Origin: Natronomonas salina
GTDB lineage: Archaea; Halobacteriota; Halobacteria; Halobacteriales; Haloarculaceae
Direction: 5' to 3'
Assembly: GCF_013391105.1 (NCBI RefSeq)
Contig: NZ_CP058335.1
Span: 1,054,001 to 1,118,000, forward strand
Length of the DNA: 64,000 nt
The notes under the pieces are model-generated. The model searched no databases. It worked only from the letters and a program-made list of their open reading frames with translations, and was not told the DNA's origin. The position numbers were made by a program, and so were the translations under genes. Positions within the stretch are counted from its first letter, which is position 1, and each line of letters begins with the position of its first letter. Shown one piece after another: positions 1 to 9,396 of this stretch.

Positions 1-38
1 ACCGCTGCGTGCAGGTTCTTGATTTCGAGTGTAGCCAT
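1..38 (-). CDS. sufC: SufC Fe-S cluster assembly ATPase, N-terminal fragment (runs off left edge)
   Basis: On the minus strand an ATG at base 38 opens a frame reading MATLEIKNLHAA before the window ends. That is the usual beginning of the archaeal SufC ABC-type ATPase, which energises the SufBCD iron-sulfur scaffold in the cytoplasm. Only about 12 residues are visible, so no Walker motif can be checked. The gene would be divergent from the histidine kinase to its right. The call rests on the N-terminal sequence alone; another ABC ATPase is possible. Confidence 0.7.
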   Translation of the reverse strand, partial: MATLEIKNLHAA

Positions 39-283
39 GGTCGGTCTGGGTGGACGTCGGGTCGTGACGCTGATAATGGTTTCGGGTTCGGGGTGATTTG
101 GGTTGGTGTTCCGCAAAAATATTTTCCTCTGTGGGAACATAGCACGCCGGAACCGGAGGATGGCGGCGGTGACACCGCGGTGGATGCGGACAGGCATCGT
201 GCAGTCACTTATACGTTCCGTGCAATCAGGACGGGAAGTAGCGCGAGTCTTTTTTAAGTAAACGCCGCCATTGCGAGCCATCC
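39..283. other. Divergent intergenic region
   Basis: This region lies between the start of sufC (leftward) and the histidine kinase (rightward). It is visibly more AT-rich than the flanking genes. The open frame from 9 to 257 has no family-like sequence and no coding character. The only clear signal is the T-rich TATA-like box at 250-258 serving the kinase. Confidence 0.6.
250..258 (+). promoter_or_regulatory. TATA-like box of the histidine kinase gene
   Basis: A tttttaag stretch is centred about 28 bases before the ATG at 284. This is the spacing expected for a leaderless haloarchaeal transcript, and it supports that start codon. Confidence 0.5.
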
Positions 284-2008
284 ATGGAGTACCAGCTCTC
301 CGTCTACCTCGTCCCGCTGGTACTCGCCGCGGCCATCTCGGCGGTCCTGGCCGGGTTCGTCTTCGCCAACCGCCGGAAGCGGACCGCGATGGGCATCCTC
401 GGCATCCTCGTCGCCGCCGTCGTCTGGTCGGCCACCGACGCGATGCGGCTCGCGAGCGTCGACCTCTCGGCAAAACTGCTGTGGCACAACCTCCGGTTCG
501 TCGGCTCCACGCTCGTCGTCTTCTCGGTCTTCTTCCACGCGCTCGCGTACACGAACCGCGAGAAGTGGATCACCGCCCGGACGATGGCGCTGGTCGGCTC
601 GGTCTTCGCGGTGACCATCGCGCTCGCCTGGACCGAGAGCCTGCTCGGTCACGGCCTGATCCGCGCCGACCGGGAACTCGTCGAGGTCGGGACGCTCGTC
701 CTCGTGGAGTTCGAGTACGGTCCCTGGTTCTACGTCAACGCCGCCTACTCCTACCTCCTGCTGGTCGTCACCGCGGGGCTCTACCTCGTCGAGTTCGTCC
801 GCCGCACCGGGACCTACCGGCTGCAGGCCGGCGGTCTCCTGCTCGGGACCCTGGTCCCCTGGGGGATGAACGGCGTCTACCTCGCCGGCTTCTCGCCGGT
901 CGACCTCACGGGCTTCGGCTTCACCGTCACGGGCGTCGTCTTCGTCGCCCAGCTCTACCGGTTCGAGCTCCTCGACGTCGTCCCCATCGCGCGGAGCACG
1001 GTCGTCAACCACATCGAGAACGGCTACCTCGTCGTCGACACCGAGGACCGCGTCCTCGACGTCAACGAGGCGGGCAGCGAGCTGCTCGACCGGCCGCGCG
1101 AGGAGATCATCGGCGCGACGATCGACTCGCTGTTCGTCGAGTACCCGAAGGTCACCGAGAAGTTCGGCGGCGAGACCGACGTCCGCGACGACGTCACGCT
1201 CTACCAGGACGGCGAACGCCGCGACTACGACGTCGAGATCTCGCCGGTCTACGACGACCACGACCGCCACATCGGCCGCGTCGTCCTCATCCGCGACGTC
1301 ACAGAGCAGCGCCGCCGACAGCGAACCCTCCAGAAGCGGACCGCGGCCCTCGAGCGCCAGAACGAGCGGCTCGACCAGTTCGCCGGCGTCGTCTCCCACG
1401 ACCTCCGGAACCCCGTCGCCGTCGCGAAGGGCCACCTCGAGATCGCCCGGACCGACGGCGACCCGAACAGCTTCGACCGGGTCGAGGAGGCGCTGGACCG
1501 CGTCGAGGAGATCACGAACGACGTCCTCGCGCTCGCGCGGCAGGACCAGGAGGCCGTCGAGTGCGAGCGGGTCGAACTCGCCGTCGTCGCCGAGCAGGCC
1601 TGGAAGACCGTCGACACCGGCGACGCGTCTCTGACGGTCGAGGCGTCGCGGTCCCTCTCCGCCGACCCCGGGCGGCTCCGCCGCGCCCTGGAGAACCTCT
1701 TCCGGAACAGCATCGAGCACGGCCCCGCCGACGTCTCGGTCCGCGTCGGCGGCGCCGACGGCGGCTTCTACGTCGCGGACGACGGCCCCGGCATCCCCGC
1801 GGCCGACCGCGACGACGTCTTCGACCCCGGCTACACGACGGACGACCGCGGCACCGGCTTCGGCCTCGCCATCGTCGAGGGGACCGCGGAGGCCCACGGC
1901 TGGTCGGTGGTGGCTACCGAGGGGAGCGACGGCGGCGCGCGATTCGAGTTCACCGGGGTCGAAGATGCAGCCGACGGCGACCCGGCGACCGACGGCGCGT
2001 TACCCTGA
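284..2008 (+). CDS. Membrane sensor histidine kinase (7TM - PAS - HisKA - HATPase)
   Basis: A 574-residue sensor kinase. Residues 1 to about 235 form roughly seven hydrophobic segments typical of the archaeal histidine-kinase 7TM sensor module. A PAS-like region follows (about 240-345), then a HisKA helix with the H-box SHDLRNPVA (phosphoacceptor His at about 372). The catalytic ATPase domain shows the N-box NLFRNSIEHG, the G1 box DDGPGIP and the G2 box GTGFGLAIV. It should autophosphorylate in response to an unknown membrane or PAS signal and pass phosphate to a response regulator. No response regulator is encoded nearby, so it is an orphan kinase. It ends three bases before the convergent polB gene. 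Confidence 0.9.
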   Translation: MEYQLSVYLVPLVLAAAISAVLAGFVFANRRKRTAMGILGILVAAVVWSATDAMRLASVDLSAKLLWHNLRFVGSTLVVFSVFFHALAYTNREKWITARTMALVGSVFAVTIALAWTESLLGHGLIRADRELVEVGTLVLVEFEYGPWFYVNAAYSYLLLVVTAGLYLVEFVRRTGTYRLQAGGLLLGTLVPWGMNGVYLAGFSPVDLTGFGFTVTGVVFVAQLYRFELLDVVPIARSTVVNHIENGYLVVDTEDRVLDVNEAGSELLDRPREEIIGATIDSLFVEYPKVTEKFGGETDVRDDVTLYQDGERRDYDVEISPVYDDHDRHIGRVVLIRDVTEQRRRQRTLQKRTAALERQNERLDQFAGVVSHDLRNPVAVAKGHLEIARTDGDPNSFDRVEEALDRVEEITNDVLALARQDQEAVECERVELAVVAEQAWKTVDTGDASLTVEASRSLSADPGRLRRALENLFRNSIEHGPADVSVRVGGADGGFYVADDGPGIPAADRDDVFDPGYTTDDRGTGFGLAIVEGTAEAHGWSVVATEGSDGGARFEFTGVEDAADGDPATDGALP

Positions 2009-2011
2009 GAC

Positions 2012-4795
2012 CTACATGAAGGAGCCCAGGCCAGTCTGCTCTTGCCCACTCTTTACTTCGTCCCAGGAGATGTCCATGGCCTCCAGGATGCGCGCGATGG
2101 GGCCCTTCAGCGTCTTGTCGAGCATCTTCTCGTAGTCGACCTCGAAGGCGTCGGGCACCTGGTCGTCGAACTCGAAGCAGATGACGTCCGGATCGCGCTT
2201 GAACTCGCCGTACAGGGGGTCCTCGGAGGGGTCCAGCCCCATCTCCGACTCGACCCCCCGGAAGAACTCGGGGTGGACCTTCTTCAGGTAGAGCCGCTTG
2301 GGCTTCGACCCGCTGGCGAAGTTCGTCCCGAGCAGGAGGTTCGCGTACTTCGCGCCGCGGACCTGCGCCGTGTCGGTGTCGTAGTTGTCGAGCTTCTTGC
2401 CGATGCCGCCGGGGATGCCGATCTCGTCGAGGCTCACCTCGCCGGCCTGGACCCGCTGGATGACCTCGTGGACGTAGTCCTTGATGCCCTCGGGGTCCTC
2501 GCCGGTGACGATCATCTCGAGGACCCGCTTCTGGACCTCCTTGGTGATCGGCGCGATGTCCGAGCGCTTGTACTCGAAGCCCGTGATGTCGATGTCGTCG
2601 ACGTCCTTGCCCTCCTTCCAGACGATGTGGCCGGCGTAGCGCTTCTTCTTGCCGGCCTGGAAGAACCGCCGGTAGAGCTTCTCGAACTCGATCTCGAAGC
2701 GGTGGTCCTCGGCGTTCAGTTCGGCGGCGAACTCGTCGTAGGCCGCGTTGATGTGCTCCTCGATCTCGAAGGACTGCTCGATGGCGTCCTCCTTCGAGAC
2801 GTCACTGCCGAGCTCCAGCATGACCGAGTCTGTGTCGCCGTAGATGACCTCCTTGTCGAGCTCTGCTGCGGCCGACTCCGTGAACTCGATGACGTCCCGG
2901 CCCGTGGCGGTCACGGCCGCGCCCATCTCCTTGTCGTACAGCCGGAACCGGTCCCAGCCCAGCACGCCGTACAGTGAGTTCATGATGACCTTCACCGCCG
3001 CCTGCTGGCGGTCGTAGGTCTCGTAGGCGTCGGAGCCGGGGTCGTTCTCGTTGCGGAGGGACTTCTTCTGCTCGCGCTCCTCCAGCAGCTCGTCGACCAT
3101 CGCCCGGATCATGCCGTCCGGCTCCTTGCGGAAGTGGGTGCCGTTGGGCGCGACGTAGGTCTCCCCGTCGTAGCGCTCGGGGTCGACCTTCGTCTCCGGC
3201 GAGGCGTTGATGGTGACCATGCACATCGGGTAGAGGGACTTCAGGTCCAACACCGAGACCATCTCCTTGACGCCGGAGATGGGGTCGAAGACGGCGCCGC
3301 CCTCGTAGTCCTCGCTCTCCTGCTGGCCCTTCGACGGGAGTGCGTACTCGCCGTGGATCTTGTGGAGGACGTACATGTCGACGGCGTCGCCGGGCGTCGT
3401 CGCGTCCTCGAGCTTGCAGCCGACGAAGGAGGCGACCTCGACCCAGAACGGGACGATGTTCTGCTTGCGGTCGAGCTCGACGCAGAGCTCGACGTCCCGG
3501 AGGTTGTACTCCAGGAGGCGCTCGGGGTCCTCCTCCCAGAGGTCGCCGATGTCGCCGGTGTAGCGCTCCTTGCCGACGCCGAGTTCCTCCTCGCCGACGG
3601 CGTCCAGCCGGTAGGAGTCGAGTTCGGAGAACTGCGTCCGCTGGTAGGCGTAGAGGAGGTCGAAGACGACCCGGCCCTTCACGTCCGGACCGCCCCAGCC
3701 GGAGTCCCACACCTCGTCGACACGCGAGAGCCGGTCGGAGTTAAGCCGGTCGTGTCGTCCCTGCAGGCGGTCGATGCGGTCGATTAGATAGGGTGCGTCG
3801 AAGTCGTCGAAGTTCCAGCCCGTCAGGACGTCGGGGTCCGTCTCGTCGACGTAGTCGAGGTAGTCGACGAGCATGTCGGCCTCCTCGGAGAACGCCCGGA
3901 CGTCGACGTCGACCTCGCCGTCGCCGATCGGTTCGTAGCCAGCGACTGCCTCGGGGCCGGGGACGCCCTCGGGGGACTCGTAGAGCCAGACGACGTACTC
4001 GTCGCGGCCGGAGTCGTGAGACGTCAGGCAGATGATGGTCTGTTCGCCGTCCTCCGGGAAGCCGTGGCGGTCGTCGACCTCGATGTCGAGGGTGTGGACC
4101 CGTGGGGAGACCGTCAGGTCGGTCGTCTCGATCTCGGTGTGGTGGATCTTGAGGCTCCCGTCGTCGAGTTCCCGGACCGGCACCCGGACGCCGCTCGTGA
4201 TGTCCTTGTCGATGAGCAGGCGGTTCGGGAAGAGGATGTCAGCCTCGTAGTGGTCGAAGCGGTCCCGCAGTTGCCCGACGTCGCGGGGCGTCTGGCCGAA
4301 GACCTTCGCGAGTTCCTCGCCGCGGATGGACTCGTAGACCACGAGCTCGTCGTCCGCGCGGTCGCCGACGTCCTCGCCCTCCTCCTCGAGGTCGCCGTAG
4401 GTCTCGACGCCGGTGAGGCGGTCCTCGTCCAGCCGCGAGTCGACGACGTCCGACACCGAGAGCGGCTCCTCGGCGTCGACCGCGAGGTCGAGGTCCGAGA
4501 CCGGCGTGTAGAAGTACGGGCGGAAGCCGTAGACGCGCGCGTGGACGGTGTCGTGGTCCTCGGTCCGACCGAAGACGTGGAGGACCGGGTGCTCGTCGTT
4601 CCCGCTCCCCTCGATGGTGTAGTCGACCTGCGTGACGGAGAAGGCCACCTCCCCGTCGGCGTCGGGGAAGCGGTGGTCGGAGACGTCGACGACGCTGGCG
4701 TCCCCGCCGCCGTCCGCGCCGGCGATGGCGGCCGCCTCCTCGGCGGGCCGGTCGCCGGCGCCGAAGTCGGACAGCTTTCCTTGGCCCTGTTCCAT
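2012..4795 (-). CDS. polB: Family B DNA polymerase
   Basis: A 927-residue replicative or repair B-family polymerase with 3'-5' exonuclease. Exo I (HTLDIEVDD), Exo II (GWNFDDFDAPY) and Exo III (YNLRDVELC) are followed by polymerase motif A (DLKSLYPM), motif B (KVIMNSLYGVLG) and motif C (YGDTDSVM). No intein interrupts the motifs, although inteins are frequent in haloarchaeal polB. I chose the ATG at 4795, giving MEQGQGKLSDF; the frame stays open to 4963, but that extension has no family character. The C-terminus QTGLGSFM and the N-terminal QGKLSDFG both fit the PCNA-interacting (PIP) pattern. Its 3' end faces the histidine kinase gene. Confidence 0.97.
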   Translation of the reverse strand: MEQGQGKLSDFGAGDRPAEEAAAIAGADGGGDASVVDVSDHRFPDADGEVAFSVTQVDYTIEGSGNDEHPVLHVFGRTEDHDTVHARVYGFRPYFYTPVSDLDLAVDAEEPLSVSDVVDSRLDEDRLTGVETYGDLEEEGEDVGDRADDELVVYESIRGEELAKVFGQTPRDVGQLRDRFDHYEADILFPNRLLIDKDITSGVRVPVRELDDGSLKIHHTEIETTDLTVSPRVHTLDIEVDDRHGFPEDGEQTIICLTSHDSGRDEYVVWLYESPEGVPGPEAVAGYEPIGDGEVDVDVRAFSEEADMLVDYLDYVDETDPDVLTGWNFDDFDAPYLIDRIDRLQGRHDRLNSDRLSRVDEVWDSGWGGPDVKGRVVFDLLYAYQRTQFSELDSYRLDAVGEEELGVGKERYTGDIGDLWEEDPERLLEYNLRDVELCVELDRKQNIVPFWVEVASFVGCKLEDATTPGDAVDMYVLHKIHGEYALPSKGQQESEDYEGGAVFDPISGVKEMVSVLDLKSLYPMCMVTINASPETKVDPERYDGETYVAPNGTHFRKEPDGMIRAMVDELLEEREQKKSLRNENDPGSDAYETYDRQQAAVKVIMNSLYGVLGWDRFRLYDKEMGAAVTATGRDVIEFTESAAAELDKEVIYGDTDSVMLELGSDVSKEDAIEQSFEIEEHINAAYDEFAAELNAEDHRFEIEFEKLYRRFFQAGKKKRYAGHIVWKEGKDVDDIDITGFEYKRSDIAPITKEVQKRVLEMIVTGEDPEGIKDYVHEVIQRVQAGEVSLDEIGIPGGIGKKLDNYDTDTAQVRGAKYANLLLGTNFASGSKPKRLYLKKVHPEFFRGVESEMGLDPSEDPLYGEFKRDPDVICFEFDDQVPDAFEVDYEKMLDKTLKGPIARILEAMDISWDEVKSGQEQTGLGSFM

Positions 4796-4946
4796 GGTTT
4801 CCACTCCTTGGCCCTCCCCGGTAAAAACCCCGGTGGTCCGCCGGAGCCACTTGAGTGGACGCACCCGAATCGGCGGACGAATCACGAAGTGACACGGGCA
4901 CAAGGGATTTACATTGACACCCGGTACCACAGGATGGAGAAACACC

Positions 4947-5132
4947 ATGCCTGACCCTGACACGAAGGCCGAGCAGGACAGCGCGGACGAGCGTACGGAA
5001 CCCGTGGTGGCCGACGCCGTCGAGACGACGGAGTCCTACGAGACGGAGGAGGGTGTGGTGTTCTACGACGCGGAGAACCCCCTCGCGTGGCTGCAGGCGG
5101 AGACCGTCGTCGACCTCGACGAGGCCGCGTAA
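4947..5132 (+). CDS. Small acidic conserved haloarchaeal protein (DUF7331-like)
   Basis: A 61-residue acidic protein. The first half is disordered (rich in Asp, Glu, Thr); the second holds a compact conserved-looking segment, SYETEEGVVFYDAENPLAWL. I recall this segment from a haloarchaeal family of unknown function, probably DUF7331 (not checked). The start at 4947 (MPDPDTKAEQ) was preferred to an in-frame ATG at 4914. It is divergent from polB. No catalytic residues or membrane segments are visible, and its function is unknown. Confidence 0.75.
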   Translation: MPDPDTKAEQDSADERTEPVVADAVETTESYETEEGVVFYDAENPLAWLQAETVVDLDEAA

Positions 5133-5174
5133 TCTCGGTTCCCTCGCACTCGTCTTCCTGGCACTTCGTACAGC

Positions 5175-5235
5175 CCCACTCAGTGGGTCGTGCTATTGCT
5201 CTTGGCTAGTTCAGTTGCGTCCCCGCTCTGCGGGG
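5175..5235. repeat. Two small triloop hairpins in the convergent intergenic region
   Basis: Arms cccac/gtggg around tca (5175-5187) and ccccgc/gcgggg around tct (5221-5235). They lie between the ends of two convergent genes, where they could serve as transcript-end structures. Both have three-base loops, like the larger hairpin array near 13.4-13.6 kb. Confidence 0.4.
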
Positions 5236-5306
5236 CCCTGGTTCTGCCGAACGGTCGGTCGTCTGTCCCGCTGACGATGGTCGCTACAGATGTGCGCTCA
5301 TCCTGA

Positions 5307-5807
5307 TCACGAATATTCGCCCTCGTTTTCGGTTTTGGTGATCCCGGGGGAGAGACTTCCCGACGCCCCTATCGATACCTCGAGGAAACACCGTTCGTCA
5401 TCGCTCGGAGCTGGACTGAACGGAATCGGTTCTCCCCTCTCTGGAACGGACCCATCCAAGCTGAACTCGACCGCATAATAGAGCGCATCACTCGCTCGTT
5501 TGGAGAAGGCACCGGGGTAGAGCGACGTTTCGTCGGGAGCGATCGAGACCGAGGTGGACAGGTCCTTCTTGTGGATCGGAAGTGAGAGCCGCGTGTCGCC
5601 GGTCACCACCGAATCGTCCGACGAGTGGTCGATCTCGGTCCCGATGTTCGTAATCGTGAATCCGACCACGTGTGGAAGGTCGTGGCGATTGCTGAAACGG
5701 ACACTCCCGGCGGGCGGTTGCTCTTCCTCTTCTTCTGACGACGAACACCCGGAAAGGCCCGAGACAGTGAGCGCACCGAGCGACGAGAGGAGGGCACGGC
5801 GATTCAT
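5307..5807 (-). CDS. Predicted secreted lipoprotein, unknown function
   Basis: A 166-residue protein beginning MNRRALLSSLGALTVSGLSGC. It has a twin-arginine followed by a hydrophobic stretch and a lipobox-like LSGC, the pattern of haloarchaeal Tat-exported lipoproteins anchored through the N-terminal Cys. An acidic linker SSSEEEEEQPP follows, then about 130 residues with a beta-rich look and no recognised domain. Codon use is somewhat less GC-rich than its neighbours, which may indicate acquisition. A strong TATA-like stretch at 5825-5835 precedes the start. Confidence 0.8.
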   Translation of the reverse strand: MNRRALLSSLGALTVSGLSGCSSSEEEEEQPPAGSVRFSNRHDLPHVVGFTITNIGTEIDHSSDDSVVTGDTRLSLPIHKKDLSTSVSIAPDETSLYPGAFSKRASDALYYAVEFSLDGSVPERGEPIPFSPAPSDDERCFLEVSIGASGSLSPGITKTENEGEYS

Positions 5808-5824
5808 ACGAAGAAATCAGAGGC

Positions 5825-5835
5825 TATATTTATAT
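5825..5835 (-). promoter_or_regulatory. TATA-like box of the lipoprotein gene
   Basis: The stretch tatatttatat is centred about 23 bases before the ATG at 5807 (minus strand). It is the most AT-rich patch in the divergent region between this gene and the gene at 5927. Confidence 0.5.
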
Positions 5836-5926
5836 CCTTTCGGTCGAAACTCGGGGGGCGTCTGTTCGGAGCGGTGGCCTGGACGATGCCGCGTAACTTT
5901 TCGTCCCGCGGGCCCCACCTCCCGCC

Positions 5927-6301
5927 GTGGACCCCTTTGGAGAGAGCGGCCCCGACGAACCCGAGGAGTTCGACCCCGACAGCCTCGGCCCCGACGTCCC
6001 GGAGGCGCCGGACGTCGAACCCGACCTCGAGGAGTCCTTCGCGAACATCGACGAGGTGGACGACGAACTCGTGACGGCGTTCTGGGGGGCCGCCGTCTTC
6101 CTCAACGTCGCGCTCGCGGCGCTGGCCATCGGCGCGATGCTCGTCTACTTCCGCGGCGACTGGACCAACGGCGGCGGCGCGCTCCTCGTCGGGACCGTCG
6201 CCGCCGTCTTCGCCGCACGGTTCTACTTCGGCTACCAGCGGAGCGACGACGAATCCGCCGACTCGGAAGAGGAAGGAAAGCAAGAGGAGGGCGAGCCATG
6301 A
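5927..6301 (+). CDS. Small membrane protein, haloarchaeal conserved (DUF7322-like)
   Basis: A 124-residue protein with an acidic, Pro/Asp/Glu-rich N-terminus (about 1-45), two transmembrane segments (about 52-72 and 80-98) and a charged C-terminal tail rich in Glu and Asp. It starts with GTG at 5927. Its TGA overlaps the ATG of the next gene (shared bases 6298-6301), so the two are translationally coupled. I recall the pattern from DUF7322, a haloarchaeal family of unknown function (not checked). Confidence 0.75.
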   Translation: MDPFGESGPDEPEEFDPDSLGPDVPEAPDVEPDLEESFANIDEVDDELVTAFWGAAVFLNVALAALAIGAMLVYFRGDWTNGGGALLVGTVAAVFAARFYFGYQRSDDESADSEEEGKQEEGEP

Positions 6302-6729
6302 GGACCGTCGAGCACGACGGCGACCGGTACCTGCTCGTCAAGCAGTCAGGCGAGTCCAGCCGCGTCCGCGACCCCGAGACCGGCGAGGAGCGGTACCTCC
6401 CGAACGACGAACTCACCGCGACCGGCGACTCGCCGCTGGCCGTCGCCGCCCGCGCGGTCCCCGAGCCCACCCGACGCGTCCTCACCGCCGTCCACTCCGA
6501 GCGGACCCTCGGCGCCCTCCTGGAACTGGACGAGCGTGGACCGCTCTCGGTCCGGGAGATCCTCGGCAGCTACGACCTCTGTGAGTCCGACGTCCACGGC
6601 ACGTTCGCCGAACTCCGTGCGGCCGGCCTGGTCGAGGAGGCCGACGTCGCCGGCGAGCGCGGCTACGCGACGACCGACCTGGCCAGCGAGGGCCTCGACG
6701 CCCTGCGCGGCGACGGCAGCGACGACTGA
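6298..6729 (+). CDS. Winged-helix-like haloarchaeal protein (DUF7346-like)
   Basis: A 143-residue soluble protein. The N-terminal 45 residues look like a small beta domain (RYLLVKQSGESSRVRDPETG). The C-terminal 80 residues resemble a winged helix: a helix, TLGALLELDERGPLSVREIL, then a recognition-helix-like segment CESDVHGTFAELRAAGLV and a wing. This suggests DNA binding or protein contact. It is coupled to the upstream membrane protein gene by a 4-base overlap and converges on rad50 with a 3-base gap. Its function is not established. Confidence 0.75.
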   Translation: MRTVEHDGDRYLLVKQSGESSRVRDPETGEERYLPNDELTATGDSPLAVAARAVPEPTRRVLTAVHSERTLGALLELDERGPLSVREILGSYDLCESDVHGTFAELRAAGLVEEADVAGERGYATTDLASEGLDALRGDGSDD

Positions 6730-6732
6730 CGG

Positions 6733-9396
6733 CTACGTCAGCGCCTCGACGGTCGCCGACCGCTCCACCGTCGAGCGGTTCGTCGTCGGGTCCTTGTGCA
6801 CCGCGACGAGGTCGTCGGCCGCGCCGACCAGCTCCTCGTCGTGGCTGACGACGATGATCTGGTCGACACCGTGGTCGGTCATCGACTCCACGAGTTCGAC
6901 CAGCTTCGAGACGTGCCCGGAGTCGAGGAACACCGTCGGCTCGTCGAGGATGAGCGGCGGCGTCGGCGCCTGCCCCTCGATGCCCTCCGAGAGCAACCGG
7001 TAGATGGCACAGCGCAGCGAGAGGTTGAACAGCGCGCGCTCGCCGCCCGAGAGCTGCTCGGGGTCCAGCGGCGTCCCGTCCTTCTGGTAGACCGTCAGCT
7101 CGTAGTCGCCGTCCAGCTCGATTCGCGCGTAGGAGTCGTTCTGGTAGACCAGCCGGAACGTCTCGTTGAGCATCGCCTCCAGCTTCTGGACGTTCCGCTG
7201 GCGGAGCTCCGACCGGAGGTCCGCGTAGGTCTGCTGGAGCTCGTAGGCCTCGTCGTACAGCGAGTCCAGCCGGTCGACGGTCGCGCGGAGCTCCTCGCGG
7301 CGGTCCCGGAGCTCCTCGAGTTCCTCGAGCTCGTTCTCGACGGCCCCGATGGCGTTCTGGAGCTCGTCGCGGCGCTCCCGCTTGTTCTCCAGGTACGGCT
7401 CGACGTCGTCGAGGTAGCTCTTCGCCTTCTTGCGGTCCTGCTTCGCCTGCTGCAGCGCCGACTCGTCGAAGGCCGCCTCGAGTTCGGTCTTCCGCTCGCG
7501 CTTCTCGGCGAGGCGCTCGCGGCGCTCGTCGTTCAGCTCCGCCCGGTTGTCGCGGCGCTCCCGCAGCGTCTCGATCTCCGACTCGTTCTCCGCGACGTCG
7601 TCCAGCAGGTCCGCGACCCGCTGCAGCCGCTCGCGGCGCTCGTCGAGTGACGCCTTCGTCCCGTTCAGCTCGCCGATGGTCTCCCGGGCCTCGGTGGCGG
7701 CTTCCTCGGCGGATTCGGCCGCCTCTATCGCCGACTCCGCGGCCGACTCGTACTCCTCGGCCTCCTCGCGGAGCTCCGCGGCGCGGTCGACCTTCTCCTC
7801 GAGGGTCTCCTCGCGCTGCTCGACGAGCGACCGGACGTTCCCGCGCTGTTCCTCCAGCCGCGACAGCTCCGAGGCGGTCTCGACCAGCGCGACCGCGCGC
7901 TCGCGTTTCGCCTCCAGCTCCTCGACGCGCTCCTCGGCGGCCGCCAGGTCGGACTCGAGTTCCTCGACGCGTTCGCGGTCCTCGTCGATGGTCTCGACGT
8001 GCGGCGACCCGTCGACCGGCTGGCCGCACTCGGGGCACTTGCCCTCCGCCAGCAGCGCCTCGGCCTCCTCGACGGTCGCGCGGGCGTTCTTCAGCTCCGC
8101 GCGGAGCTCCGCAACCTCCTCCTTCGACTCGGTCAGCGCCTCGCCGACGGACTCGCGGTGGGCGTCGACCTCGTCGCGGTCGACCGGCGCCTCGGCCAGT
8201 TCCTCGTCCAGTGCCTCGATCTCTTCGCCGAGGTCGTCGAGCTGCTCGCGGCGTTCGTCGAGCTTCTCCCGGGCCGCCTCCACCTCGGACTCGAGGTCGT
8301 CCGCCTCGTCGCGCGCGTCGGCCGCCTGCTCGCGGAGCTCCTCGGCCCGCTCGCGCTTCGTCTCGGCCTCGCTGGCGTGCTCCTGGGCCTCGAGCCGCCG
8401 CTCCTCGATGGCGTCGCGGATCTCCTCGGCCTCCCCCTCGAGTTCGTCGAGCCGGGCCTCTACGGCCCCCTCCTCGGGCGACTCCAGTTCCGTCTCGTCG
8501 ACGGTCTCATCGAGCTCTTCCCGGAGGGTCTCGGTGGTCTCCCGGAGCGAACGGATCCGCTCGGCGAGGGCCTCCCGCTCGCCCTCGGCCTCGGAGATGG
8601 TCGAGGCCAGCTCCTCGATCTCCTCTTCGAGGTCCGATATCTCCTGACGGCGCTCATCGAACTCCTCGAGAACGTCCTCGGCCTCCTCGAGGGTCTTCCG
8701 GGCCTCGTCGCGGTTGGCCTCTTTCTCCTCGATATCGGCCTGCACCGACTCGAGGTCCGACTGCAGGCCGTTGAGCCGCTCGTGGAGGTCCTTCTCCTCC
8801 TTCTGCTTGATCTGCGAGGCGACCTCCGAGAGCGACCCCTGCTTGTCGTCGCGCACGCGGCCGACGCCCACCCGGGCGTCGCTGGCCCGCTCGCGGTACT
8901 CCTCAAGCTTCCCGAGCTGCAGGAGGTCGTCGATCATGTCCTGGCGCTCGTCGGGCGAGGCGTTGATGAGCTTGTTCACCTCGCCCTGCCGGACGTACGC
9001 GCAGTTGACGAACGCCTCGGCGTCCATCCGCAGCAGGCCCTCGATGTGCGCCTCGACGTCGGTGACCTGCTCGATGGTCCCCTCCGGCGTCTCCAGGACG
9101 CAGGTCGTCGTCTGGGCGGTGTCGCCGCGGAGCTTGACCTCGCGCTCGACGTGGTACGCCGCGCCGGCGTGGGTGAACCACAGTTCGACGCCCATCTCCT
9201 CTGCGTCGTTTGAGATGACGTCGTCCAGCGTGCCGTCGATGGCGTCGGCGCCGTACAGCGCGAAGAAGCACGCCTCCAGCAGCGAGGACTTCCCGCTGCC
9301 GTTGACGCCGTGGATGACGGTGACGCCGGAGCGGAGCTCCAGTTCGCTGTCGGCGTAGCACTTGAAGTTCCGGATGCGGACGCGCTCGAACCTCAC
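6733..9396 (-). CDS. rad50: DNA double-strand break repair ATPase Rad50
   Basis: An 887-residue SMC-like ATPase that works with Mre11 in sensing and processing DNA ends. The N-terminal lobe carries Walker [10 protein letters not shown] (about 29-37). Two long coiled coils flank a zinc hook, CPECGQPV (about 453-460), through which dimers join. The C-terminal lobe carries the signature [14 protein letters not shown] and Walker [13 protein letters not shown] with the downstream D-loop. Length is normal for archaeal Rad50. Its ATG overlaps the stop of mre11 by four bases (9393-9396). Confidence 0.97.
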   Translation of the reverse strand: MRFERVRIRNFKCYADSELELRSGVTVIHGVNGSGKSSLLEACFFALYGADAIDGTLDDVISNDAEEMGVELWFTHAGAAYHVEREVKLRGDTAQTTTCVLETPEGTIEQVTDVEAHIEGLLRMDAEAFVNCAYVRQGEVNKLINASPDERQDMIDDLLQLGKLEEYRERASDARVGVGRVRDDKQGSLSEVASQIKQKEEKDLHERLNGLQSDLESVQADIEEKEANRDEARKTLEEAEDVLEEFDERRQEISDLEEEIEELASTISEAEGEREALAERIRSLRETTETLREELDETVDETELESPEEGAVEARLDELEGEAEEIRDAIEERRLEAQEHASEAETKRERAEELREQAADARDEADDLESEVEAAREKLDERREQLDDLGEEIEALDEELAEAPVDRDEVDAHRESVGEALTESKEEVAELRAELKNARATVEEAEALLAEGKCPECGQPVDGSPHVETIDEDRERVEELESDLAAAEERVEELEAKRERAVALVETASELSRLEEQRGNVRSLVEQREETLEEKVDRAAELREEAEEYESAAESAIEAAESAEEAATEARETIGELNGTKASLDERRERLQRVADLLDDVAENESEIETLRERRDNRAELNDERRERLAEKRERKTELEAAFDESALQQAKQDRKKAKSYLDDVEPYLENKRERRDELQNAIGAVENELEELEELRDRREELRATVDRLDSLYDEAYELQQTYADLRSELRQRNVQKLEAMLNETFRLVYQNDSYARIELDGDYELTVYQKDGTPLDPEQLSGGERALFNLSLRCAIYRLLSEGIEGQAPTPPLILDEPTVFLDSGHVSKLVELVESMTDHGVDQIIVVSHDEELVGAADDLVAVHKDPTTNRSTVERSATVEALT

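Noticed and set aside
9-257. An 82-residue open frame at the left edge
   Set aside because: It covers an AT-rich divergent promoter region and the SufC start on the other strand, and has no recognisable protein character.
254-1897. A 547-residue open frame on the minus strand, opposite the histidine kinase
   Set aside because: It is the antisense shadow of the kinase gene: the composition is dominated by Asp, Gly, Val, Arg and Ala, with no domain, and the opposite strand encodes a complete kinase.
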